6,641 nucleotides of DNA from Planctomycetaceae bacterium (GTDB taxonomy: Bacteria; Planctomycetota; Planctomycetia; Pirellulales; Pirellulaceae): positions 1 to 6,641 of the forward strand of contig JABHUV010000176.1 of the NCBI GenBank assembly GCA_018658605.1. The letters run 5' to 3'. Position numbers and translations under genes: made by a program. This document shows, one piece after another, positions 1-5,743 of the stretch (position 1 is its first letter; each line of letters opens with the position of its first letter). The notes below the pieces were generated by a model. That model worked only from the letters and a program-made list of their open reading frames with translations. It did not search any database and was not told where the DNA came from.

Positions 1-471
1 GGATTTGGCTTTGAATAAGTCCTGTCCAGATGGTGACAATTCCAGTTGCACCGTACCTGTACCCCGTGCCCAATGTTTGCGATCAACCACCTTGGCATCA
101 ATGAGATTGAGTGACCATGTATAGTCATTGGTTGCCAAATAGGCGCCGGCACATACTCCCAAAAATCCACCACCCTGGCTGACAAACTGTCGCACCTGCT
201 GGCGACCATCTTCTCCCAAATCATTACCTTGCTTGCTGCCACTACCACCTGGGTGGATCAGTACATCAAATGCATCTAGCTTTCCAGCAAGAATATCTGC
301 CGTGGTGACCCTTGAAACTTCAAATTGTATCTTGCTGGAATTATCTAGAACCGTCAGCAGATTTGTACAGCTCTTACCAACTCCATCCCCCTCAAACACA
401 GCCACCTTAATTGGCGCAGATGAGACCACGGATGATAAAAATAACAGAATGAAAGTGCAAAGTAATCTCAT
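1..471 (-). CDS. Secreted BPL_N / class I glutamine amidotransferase-like protein, 5' part only (C-terminus beyond left edge)
   Basis: The reading frame is open from an ATG at 471 down to base 1, giving 157 residues with no stop, so the C-terminal part lies outside the window. Residues 1-19 (MRLLCTFILLFLSSVVSSA) look like a Sec signal peptide. The rest begins a Rossmann-like domain: a beta strand IKVAVFEGDG (21-30), the turn HPGGSGSKQG (73-82) and a nucleophile-elbow motif GVCAGAYLA (105-113), with Cys107 in the place of the catalytic cysteine. GVCAGAY with HPGG is typical of the BPL_N family (biotin-protein-ligase N-terminal-like, class I glutamine amidotransferase fold); ThuA-type relatives usually lack this cysteine. 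The substrate is unknown, and the family name does not imply biotin ligase activity. The ribosome-binding site is weak (GGAG about 13 bases upstream). The gene lies 77 bases after the DUF1080 gene on the same strand, with no clear terminator between them, so co-transcription is plausible. Fold assignment is fairly sure; function is not. Confidence 0.8.
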   Translation of the reverse strand, partial: MRLLCTFILLFLSSVVSSAPIKVAVFEGDGVGKSCTNLLTVLDNSSKIQFEVSRVTTADILAGKLDAFDVLIHPGGSGSKQGNDLGEDGRQQVRQFVSQGGGFLGVCAGAYLATNDYTWSLNLIDAKVVDRKHWARGTGTVQLELSPSGQDLFKAKS

Positions 472-548
472 GAGATTGTTCCGACTCCATTTTTCAGGAA
501 AGCTAATTATTACCAGCAGGCCCTTTAATATTTTGATTTTCGGTTCTA

Positions 549-1295
549 TTACTTATTGAGATGCTTGACTCGGATATCTTTAAATTCCGCCCACATCGGA
601 CTTCCACCGTGCAGTTGAAATGCCAAGATACCTTCCAATAATGCCTTATCCACCTTATCTGTGAAATCCAACACCAAGCGCCCATTCATGTAATGCTGAA
701 TGTGGTTGCCCTTACAAATGATGGCAACGTCGTTCCATTCATCTAGCTTAAATAGTTTTTTATAAGCCGCAGCATCGATCAGCGTGTCGGTTACCTTTTT
801 GCCTGATGCATCCCAAACCGCTTTTTCACCGATCATACAAGTACGACCACGACCACCCGTTAAACCACCTTCATCGTAAATGAAGCCGGAAACCGACGGT
901 AATATATTCTGGTTTCTAATCTCATGCTGGTATCCACGGACAACCCACTTATTGCGGGTATTCTCGGTGATGTGGCGACTGCGGTATTGGATACCTGAAT
1001 TATTGGTCGCGTTGCAACGGAAGGAAAGTCGCAAATCAAAGTCCTTCAACTCGCCGGCCTTCCAGATGATAAACGTATTTCCATTTGCCTTGACTTCAGG
1101 AGTCGTTTCACCGCGGATCGCGCCGTCTTTAACTGACCACAAACGAGTATCGCCATCCCAGCCAGTCAAATCCTTGCCATTGAAAATGGATTTCATGCCT
1201 TTTGGTTCATCCGGAAGATCTTGAGCCGATACAAAATCAGAAGACAATGCCAATAGCAGAGAAGCCATAATTAAAAAACGAAATTTACGAAACAT
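549..1295 (-). CDS. Secreted DUF1080 protein (3-keto-disaccharide hydrolase-like, concanavalin A-like fold)
   Basis: The product has 248 residues. Its signal peptide is about residues 1-24 (basic FRKFR, hydrophobic IMASLLLALSS, cleavage after VSA). A single DUF1080 domain (Pfam 3-keto-disaccharide hydrolase, PF06439) fills the rest. Hallmarks are IFNGKDLTGWDGD (37-49), NSGIQYRSR (99-107), GYQHEIRN (121-128), WNDV (187-190), NHIQHYMNG (197-205) and the C-terminal strand pair GILAFQLHGG (222-231) and EFKDIRVKHL (237-246). Members adopt a concanavalin/LamG-like sandwich; characterised relatives hydrolyse 3-keto-glycosides, but most planctomycete copies are untested. Length is normal for a single-domain copy. 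The start is the ATG at 1295 because AAGGAG (1306-1311) lies ten bases upstream; ATGs at 1343 and 1319 lie on or before this site and would spoil the signal peptide. It sits between the propeller/cytochrome gene (139-base gap) and the amidotransferase-like gene. Family assignment is firm; the substrate is inferred only. Confidence 0.92.
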   Translation of the reverse strand: MFRKFRFLIMASLLLALSSDFVSAQDLPDEPKGMKSIFNGKDLTGWDGDTRLWSVKDGAIRGETTPEVKANGNTFIIWKAGELKDFDLRLSFRCNATNNSGIQYRSRHITENTRNKWVVRGYQHEIRNQNILPSVSGFIYDEGGLTGGRGRTCMIGEKAVWDASGKKVTDTLIDAAAYKKLFKLDEWNDVAIICKGNHIQHYMNGRLVLDFTDKVDKALLEGILAFQLHGGSPMWAEFKDIRVKHLNK

Positions 1296-1304
1296 ACTAG
1301 AGAT

Positions 1305-1316
1305 ACTCCTTGGAGT
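1305..1316 (-). promoter_or_regulatory. Ribosome-binding site of the DUF1080 gene, inside a 12-base palindrome
   Basis: The minus strand reads ACTCCAAGGAGT, a perfect palindrome that contains the AAGGAG Shine-Dalgarno sequence (1306-1311), ten bases before the ATG at 1295. The Shine-Dalgarno match is clear and decides the start. The palindrome may be incidental: its centre is only two bases, so an RNA hairpin would be short and weak. Confidence 0.75.
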
Positions 1317-1341
1317 CATTGTCAACGCGAGGGTTAATAGC

Positions 1342-1350
1342 ATTACAGCA
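1342..1350 (-). promoter_or_regulatory. Possible extended -10 promoter for the DUF1080 gene
   Basis: The minus strand reads TGCTGTAAT, that is a TGn extension followed by TGTAAT, one base from the TATAAT consensus. Transcription would start near 1335, giving a leader of about 40 bases that contains the AAGGAG site. No good -35 hexamer stands at the right distance; TTGAGC lies only 13 bases upstream. This is a pattern match in a 139-base gap and is weak evidence that the DUF1080 gene can be transcribed apart from the gene before it. Confidence 0.28.
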
Positions 1351-1434
1351 GAACCGTTATGCTCAAGCCTTCATGGTATTCTCATGACACGGTACTCACA
1401 AGTTCCTCGCCACGAAATTTTATTAGCAATCACT

Positions 1435-3342
1435 TTACAACGTCTTGAGATAAGCAATGAGATCCGCTAGTTCGCTGTCACTTAAACTGCCAGTACCATT
1501 GACGCGCTGTGGGGCGTGGTCCTCAGTCAACACGGCGGCGAGGGATTTTTCGCGGCCGTCATGTAATAACCGTACTTTTCGATGCACACCGAGCAACGAA
1601 GGCGTGTTAAAGCCATCGTATCGATCATCCTCTTCAGTAGTACCCACATCATGGATCTTACCGTCGGTAAAATGGGGTCCTGAATGACACTGCACACAAC
1701 CTGTGCGGTCGCTTTGAAACAAAGCCTTTCCACGCTGTGCTTCCTCGCTGAGTGAACCGTCGCGTCGCTGAAACGAATTAGGCGCCGCTTTTAAACTCGC
1801 AAAAAAAGCAAGTATTGCATCGGCATCTTCTGATGCTACTGCCGTACCCTGCATCGTCATTGTAAAAGATTTGTGCATCGCGTCGTGCAAATTAGTTTGC
1901 CATCCATGCCATGTCCATGGCCCAGTCTGCGGAAGGTTATATAAAGGTATGACTGTTTTCATCGTATAATTTGATCCATCATTCATCGTGTCCATCGCAC
2001 GTGAATTAGTGCCGCCATTATAGTGACAGCTGTGGCAACTGTACCATTGATCCAAACTTCGCTGTCCGTCATAGAAAATTTCCATGCCGCGGCGAGCTAA
2101 CGTTTTTTCAGGCACTTTACCTAACGAAATTTCCCGCAATATCTTCCGCGACTCGATATCAACCACTTGAATACTATCCTTCAAGTAATTCGCAATGAAT
2201 ACTGTACGATTATCATTTGCAAGCTCCATGCCCATCGGTCGTCCACCCACGTCAATGCGATAAAACAAATCGTCATCAGCAAGTAGGCTACGGTCGATTA
2301 GATCTCCCGGACCACCAACACCAATAAATGGCAACCCTCCACGACGGTAAACCAATAATTCATGAGTGCCAGATGCCGCAACAACCAGACGTCGTTGATC
2401 GGGGCTAATCACCAATCCATGCGGATCAGAAACGGCCTTACCCGGTACGTCCAATGAAATCGCTTCTCGATAGCTATATTCATCGAGGGCCACTCGAGCT
2501 ACACGGCTTGCCAACACCCAACCCAAACGGATATTACGAATCGTGATCGGATTCGTTCGATACACCATCCACGGGAAATAAACGTACTTGCCATCAGACG
2601 AGCATTGCATGTGACCGATGTTAATTGCGCCGGTAAGTGAAACCTTAAATTGCACTTCACCAAGCTTGGTATCAATCACACATACTTGACTGCTGCCACT
2701 GCAACCCACCGCTAACTTCGCTCCGTTCGGCGAGATCGCTAAATATCGCGGCCAGCGGCTTACGCCGATTCGTTTAACAACTTTGCGGCTCTGCAAGTCA
2801 ACTTGTACTACCTCACCGGCAACCGACAACGCCACGTAGGCTTGCTGACCATTGGGCGTAATCGTTGTACCAACAGGTTCAAACCCGACATAAATGGTTC
2901 CCCGCTGCACCAAACGACCCGCATCAACACCCACAATCATCAACTCGCCACTGTAGTGGCAACAAACCAATACATGCTGTCCATCCAAGCAAATCGTGAC
3001 GGTTGCTGGATTCTCACCACAAGCCAGTTCATCAATCACTCGCCCAGATTCAACATCAATTAATGAAATTGAATTGGATGTTTCATTAGCCGTAACAAGC
3101 CACGTACCATCAGCCGATAATGCTAAATCCACCGGCGAACGATGACCGAGTTGTTGCGACGATTGTCGATTGGATATTTGTGCCGCAAGCCTGTTCACGG
3201 CAGGTTGGGGAACAAGCAAAAATGCTAATACGACGATAGTAAGAGACATCAACAACCATGGCGATGCCGTTTTACAGAGTCTTTGAATTCGCACAGGTAA
3301 TAACGCCACTAAACAAACAAATATAAAACTAGTTATTGCCAT
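1435..3342 (-). CDS. Membrane-anchored YncE-like beta-propeller fused to a di-haem cytochrome c peroxidase/MauG-like domain
   Basis: The product has 635 residues. Hydrophobic stretches lie at about 4-16 and 28-46, separated by a basic segment (R18, R21, K24). Residues about 68-410 form a YVTN/YncE-type beta-propeller: repeated blades such as LALSADGTWLVTANETSNSISLIDVESG, TTITPNGQQAYVAL, LAISPNGAKLAVG, LVISPDQRRLVVAASG and ANDNRTVFIANYLKDSIQVVDIES. Residues about 415-635 carry two CxxCH haem-c sites, C436-H-S-C-H440 and C549-V-Q-C-H553, in the cytochrome c peroxidase/MauG layout. FNTPSLLGVHRKVRLLHDG (578-596) and a final helix DSELADLIAYLKTL close the domain. Such proteins act outside the cytoplasm, because haem attachment is periplasmic. 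Peroxidase or oxidative activity is a family-level guess, and M495 or M497 (TMTMQG) is a candidate axial ligand. No clear Shine-Dalgarno precedes the ATG at 3342; a GTG at 3294 is an alternative start that would give a normal signal peptide. The gene is divergent from the thioredoxin-like gene and first of three leftward genes. Confidence 0.9.
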   Translation of the reverse strand: MAITSFIFVCLVALLPVRIQRLCKTASPWLLMSLTIVVLAFLLVPQPAVNRLAAQISNRQSSQQLGHRSPVDLALSADGTWLVTANETSNSISLIDVESGRVIDELACGENPATVTICLDGQHVLVCCHYSGELMIVGVDAGRLVQRGTIYVGFEPVGTTITPNGQQAYVALSVAGEVVQVDLQSRKVVKRIGVSRWPRYLAISPNGAKLAVGCSGSSQVCVIDTKLGEVQFKVSLTGAINIGHMQCSSDGKYVYFPWMVYRTNPITIRNIRLGWVLASRVARVALDEYSYREAISLDVPGKAVSDPHGLVISPDQRRLVVAASGTHELLVYRRGGLPFIGVGGPGDLIDRSLLADDDLFYRIDVGGRPMGMELANDNRTVFIANYLKDSIQVVDIESRKILREISLGKVPEKTLARRGMEIFYDGQRSLDQWYSCHSCHYNGGTNSRAMDTMNDGSNYTMKTVIPLYNLPQTGPWTWHGWQTNLHDAMHKSFTMTMQGTAVASEDADAILAFFASLKAAPNSFQRRDGSLSEEAQRGKALFQSDRTGCVQCHSGPHFTDGKIHDVGTTEEDDRYDGFNTPSLLGVHRKVRLLHDGREKSLAAVLTEDHAPQRVNGTGSLSDSELADLIAYLKTL

Positions 3343-3348
3343 GATACC

Positions 3349-3376
3349 AAATTATCGCCCGCATCTGCTGTTACAA
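3349..3376 (-). promoter_or_regulatory. Possible promoter for the propeller/cytochrome gene
   Basis: On the minus strand TTGTAA (3371-3376) is followed after 16 bases by TAATTT (3349-3354). If used, transcription would start at about 3341-3342, on the annotated ATG itself, so translation would be leaderless or would begin at the downstream GTG (3294). Both hexamers are imperfect, so this is tentative. Confidence 0.25.
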
Positions 3377-3399
3377 TGGGGGGGAAGCAGTAAAGACTA

Positions 3400-3429
3400 T
3401 TGCTTGCCTTTGGCTGTAGCTACTTATAT
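3400..3429 (+). promoter_or_regulatory. Probable sigma70-type promoter for the thioredoxin-like gene
   Basis: TTGCTT (3400-3405) and TTATAT (3424-3429; the overlapping TATATA at 3425-3430 is equally possible) are separated by 18 bases. Transcription would begin near 3436 and give a leader of about 88 bases. Just downstream is a short tandem repeat TAACGGGTAACGG, and the same bases contain the inverted pair TTACC/GGTAA, which might be an operator. No regulator is encoded nearby, so that is speculation. Confidence 0.38.
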
Positions 3430-3511
3430 ACTTACCGCTAACGGGTAACGGATGGTAGATACAATATTTCTGAGTCTACTACATCCAACAATGCACACTA
3501 TTTTGTTTTCC

Positions 3512-3517
3512 AAGGAG
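3512..3517 (+). promoter_or_regulatory. Ribosome-binding site of the thioredoxin-like gene
   Basis: AAGGAG lies six bases before the ATG at 3524. It is a near-ideal Shine-Dalgarno sequence and rules out the in-frame upstream ATGs at 3452 and 3491, which lie before it. Confidence 0.88.
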
Positions 3518-3523
3518 AAAAAG

Positions 3524-4090
3524 ATGAAACGTTTTGTTGCTTGTGCAGTTGCGGCTGTCATGATGCTTGGTACCACGGTTGTTTCAGCTGAAGAAGTCAA
3601 AAGTGGACTTCAAAGCGGCGCCCCCGTCGGTCCATTCAATGTAGAAAAACTTGCTGGTGCAGATACCGATGGTGTCTCCATTGGAGCTAACTTGTGCTAT
3701 CGCTGTAAAAATGGCGGACGCCCACAAGTCATGGTATTTACTCGTTCCACAGATACTAAAGTTGTAAATTTGATCGATCAGCTTGATACTGCGATTTCAA
3801 AGAACAGCAAAAAGCAACTGCGAGCGTTTGTAAACTACCTTGGCGACGATAAACGTTCGGCTACAAAAGGTGCGAAAGAATTAGCCGGAAAATCAAAAGC
3901 TAAGAATGTACCGTTTGTTTTGCCAAACGAACATGAAAACGGTCCTGACAATTACGGTTTAAATGCCGATGTTGAAGTCACGATCATTCTGGCAAAGGGC
4001 CTCAAAGTCCAAGCCAGCCACGCATTCAAAGTTGGCAAAGATGTCAACGTAGATGCTGTCGTTAAAGATCTTTCAAAGATTTTAAACTAA
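3524..4090 (+). CDS. Small secreted thioredoxin-like CxxC protein of planctomycete type, function unknown
   Basis: The product has 188 residues. A Sec signal peptide spans residues 1-22 (MKRF, then a hydrophobic core, cleavage after VVSA). The mature part starts EEVKSGLQSGAPVGPFNVEKLAGADTDG and leads to LCYRCKNGGRPQVMVFTR (57-74). C58-Y-R-C61 occupies the position of a thioredoxin active-site CxxC, followed by a strand (QVMVF) and a helix (VVNLIDQLDTAI). Later elements LRAFVNYLGDD (99-109), NVPFVLPNE (128-136), NYGLNADVEVTIILAKGLKVQASHAF (143-168) and a closing helix fit a thioredoxin/peroxiredoxin-like order, with VPF close to the usual cis-Pro region. From memory, similar secreted proteins are common in planctomycetes and unnamed; I know of no assay. 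It has its own promoter-like sequence, a strong ribosome-binding site and its own terminator, which suggests a well-expressed single-gene unit. The fold is a moderate inference; a thiol-redox or metal-binding role is speculative. Confidence 0.88.
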   Translation: MKRFVACAVAAVMMLGTTVVSAEEVKSGLQSGAPVGPFNVEKLAGADTDGVSIGANLCYRCKNGGRPQVMVFTRSTDTKVVNLIDQLDTAISKNSKKQLRAFVNYLGDDKRSATKGAKELAGKSKAKNVPFVLPNEHENGPDNYGLNADVEVTIILAKGLKVQASHAFKVGKDVNVDAVVKDLSKILN

Positions 4091-4116
4091 GCAGACTACG
4101 CTATTGCGTTCAATAT

Positions 4117-4153
4117 AAACGTGTCAGATAAACAATTATCTGGCACGTTTTTT
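4117..4153 (+). terminator. Rho-independent terminator after the thioredoxin-like gene
   Basis: A 15-base-pair stem pairs 4117-4131 with 4136-4150 around the loop ACAA. All pairs are Watson-Crick except one T-G wobble (4124/4143). It runs into six T residues (4148-4153), starting 26 bases after the stop codon. Because the left arm starts with A residues, it could also work weakly on the other strand. It isolates this gene from the DUF1501 gene downstream. Confidence 0.92.
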
Positions 4154-4204
4154 ATGCGCGATGGTTAATCCGAACCAAAGAATAACATTATCGCTGTGGG
4201 GCAA

Positions 4205-4213
4205 TGGTATAAA
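4205..4213 (+). promoter_or_regulatory. Possible extended -10 promoter for the DUF1501 gene
   Basis: TGGTATAAA contains a TGn extension and TATAAA, one base from the -10 consensus. No good -35 is visible, which extended -10 promoters can tolerate. A separate promoter is expected here because the strong terminator lies between this gene and the previous one. Transcription would begin near 4220 and give a leader of about 68 bases. Confidence 0.38.
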
Positions 4214-4236
4214 TAGAGGTAATAAACTGTCGCTAC

Positions 4237-4275
4237 TTTTCACACACATCAACTTGAATCTTCAAGCTGTGAAAA
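4237..4275 (+). promoter_or_regulatory. Inverted repeats (leader hairpin) just before the DUF1501 ribosome-binding site
   Basis: There are two nested perfect inverted repeats: outer arms TTTTCACA (4237-4244) and TGTGAAAA (4268-4275), inner arms CTTGAA (4253-4258) and TTCAAG (4261-4266). The left side has eight unpaired bases between the arms and the right side one, so as RNA it is an asymmetric bulged hairpin. It ends three bases before the AGG ribosome-binding site at 4279-4281. It could be an mRNA structure affecting translation or a protein-binding operator; the sequence shows only the symmetry. Confidence 0.5.
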
Positions 4276-4287
4276 CGCAGGTTGCCC

Positions 4288-5733
4288 ATGAACACGTCAT
4301 CTTCTCGATCTAATCGCACACCGACGAATCCGCATTTGTCGCTGAATCGACGCCAGTTGCTGCAGATTGGCGGAGTCAGCATACTCGGTTTGAATTCATT
4401 CGAACTGGACCAACTGCGAGCCAATTCCGAAAACGAAGAAAATCAATCTGGCTATCAGGGAAAACACCACGCTTGTGTTTTTATTTTTTTATTCGGCGGA
4501 CCAAGTCACATCGATCTGTGGGACATGAAACCAAACGCGCCGGCCGAAGTCCGTGGAGATTTTAAACCAATCTCTACCAACGTTCCAGATATCCAAATAT
4601 GTGAACACCTTCCGCGACTAGCGGCGCAGATGGACAAAATAACTTTACTCCGATCGATGCGGCATCGGATGCCAGTACATGGCCCCGCATGCAGTGAAAT
4701 GTATACTGGTCGAGAATATTTTGGCCCACCCACAACCGATCAAGCCACTCCCGAAGATTGGCCCAGTATCGCCTCACTCGTGTCACGATATAAAACTGCT
4801 GCCAATCAATTACCGCCTTCCATCATCCTACCTTTGTATTCCCAATTCATTGGTCAAAGTAAACGTATCGCCGGTCAGTCGGGTGGACGTATGGGAGATG
4901 AATTTGATCCCGTTGTCATTCAATGCGACCCCAGCGAAACCGACTTCAAGGTACCAGGATTTCAAACGCTTCCTTTTGTTGATGCTCAGCGACTAGGACA
5001 ACGTCGAAATCTGCTTCAGCAACTACAACAACAGCATCAAACAATCAAAGGTGGATTTGGATTACCTGCGAAAACCTATTCCGAACATGTTGATATGGCC
5101 TATTCGATGCTTCATCAACCAAGTTTTCGCCGAGCGTTAGATCTGCAGAAAGTGCCAGCCAAGCGTCGGGAGCGATATGGAAAAACCACTTTTGGACAAA
5201 GCCTATTACTCGCGCGACAACTTATCGAATCTGGCATCTCTTTGGTCACCGTTAATTTCGACCACGAAAGCAAACACGATAAACGTTCTCCCCTGTGGGA
5301 TACACATCACGATAACTTTGCCAAACTCAAAGACCCCCTATGCCCACTATTTGACCAAGCGTTCTCCGCATTCATTGAAGACTTAAGTGACAGTGGACTA
5401 CTAGATTCAACACTGGTTGTCGCTACCGGCGAATTTGGGCGAACGCCCAAAATCGGACAATTTTCTCAAAATGCAATGACCCTGAAAACGGGTCGTGACC
5501 ATTGGCCCCATGCATTTACAACTCTTATGGCAGGAGGTGGAGTAAACGGTGGACAAGTCTATGGTCGGACGACGGATGACGGAGGCTATGTTGCTGACAA
5601 CCCAGTTTCACCTGCCGACCTAGCTGCCACGATGTTTCATCATTTGGGAGTCGATGCAACTGAACAATATGATGACAACTTCCAAAACATCCAACGTGAC
5701 ATCTGCTTGGGCAAACCAATTATCGGACTATAA
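4288..5733 (+). CDS. DUF1501 family protein with twin-arginine signal (alkaline phosphatase/sulfatase-like fold)
   Basis: The product has 481 residues, a usual length for the family. Near the N-terminus is a twin-arginine motif, LNRRQLLQIGG (R21, R22), followed by a short hydrophobic stretch, so export by Tat in folded form is likely. The DUF1501 domain fills the rest: FIFLFGGPSHIDLWDMKP (66-82), LPRLAAQMDKITLLRSM (108-124), HGPACSEMYTG (131-141), FGQSLLLARQLIESGISLVTVNFD (302-325), GEFGRTPKI (381-389), GRDHWPHAFT (402-411) and the terminal GKPI. Families with these His/Asp motifs share the alkaline phosphatase/sulfatase fold, but no reaction has been established for planctomycete DUF1501 proteins. 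The start is the ATG at 4288: AGG (4279-4281) lies six bases before it, whereas the in-frame TTG at 4282 directly abuts that AGG. These genes often sit beside a DUF1549/DUF1553 cytochrome gene; none is present here. The stop is ten bases from the stop of the convergent phosphoesterase gene. Confidence 0.94.
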   Translation: MNTSSSRSNRTPTNPHLSLNRRQLLQIGGVSILGLNSFELDQLRANSENEENQSGYQGKHHACVFIFLFGGPSHIDLWDMKPNAPAEVRGDFKPISTNVPDIQICEHLPRLAAQMDKITLLRSMRHRMPVHGPACSEMYTGREYFGPPTTDQATPEDWPSIASLVSRYKTAANQLPPSIILPLYSQFIGQSKRIAGQSGGRMGDEFDPVVIQCDPSETDFKVPGFQTLPFVDAQRLGQRRNLLQQLQQQHQTIKGGFGLPAKTYSEHVDMAYSMLHQPSFRRALDLQKVPAKRRERYGKTTFGQSLLLARQLIESGISLVTVNFDHESKHDKRSPLWDTHHDNFAKLKDPLCPLFDQAFSAFIEDLSDSGLLDSTLVVATGEFGRTPKIGQFSQNAMTLKTGRDHWPHAFTTLMAGGGVNGGQVYGRTTDDGGYVADNPVSPADLAATMFHHLGVDATEQYDDNFQNIQRDICLGKPIIGL

Positions 5734-5743
5734 AACATAGCCT

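Noticed and set aside
233..559. Rightward open frame of 108 codons
   Set aside because: It lies opposite the amidotransferase-like gene, which has a signal peptide and family motifs; the rightward product has low-complexity content and no recognisable motif or ribosome-binding site.
880..1224. Rightward open frame of 114 codons opposite the DUF1080 gene
   Set aside because: It is fully antisense to a well-supported conserved gene and its product shows no family features.
1296..1343. Upstream ATGs (1343, 1319) for the DUF1080 protein
   Set aside because: They overlap or precede the AAGGAG site that serves the ATG at 1295, and they would lengthen the N-terminus before a good signal peptide.
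2803..3063. Rightward open frame opposite the propeller domain
   Set aside because: It is a complement-strand shadow of repeated propeller codons, with no plausible start signal or motif.
3452..3523. Upstream ATG (3452) extending the CxxC protein by 24 residues
   Set aside because: The extension lies before a near-perfect Shine-Dalgarno and would bury the clear signal peptide beginning MKRF.
4282..4287. TTG at 4282 as start of the DUF1501 gene
   Set aside because: It directly follows the AGG ribosome-binding site with no spacing, while the ATG at 4288 has the correct six-base spacing.
4484..4490. T7 run (with a T5 run at 4478-4482) in the DUF1501 gene as a frameshift or phase-variation site
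   Set aside because: The frame is intact and the run simply encodes the conserved hydrophobic strand FIFLF before GGPSH; nothing shows slippage.
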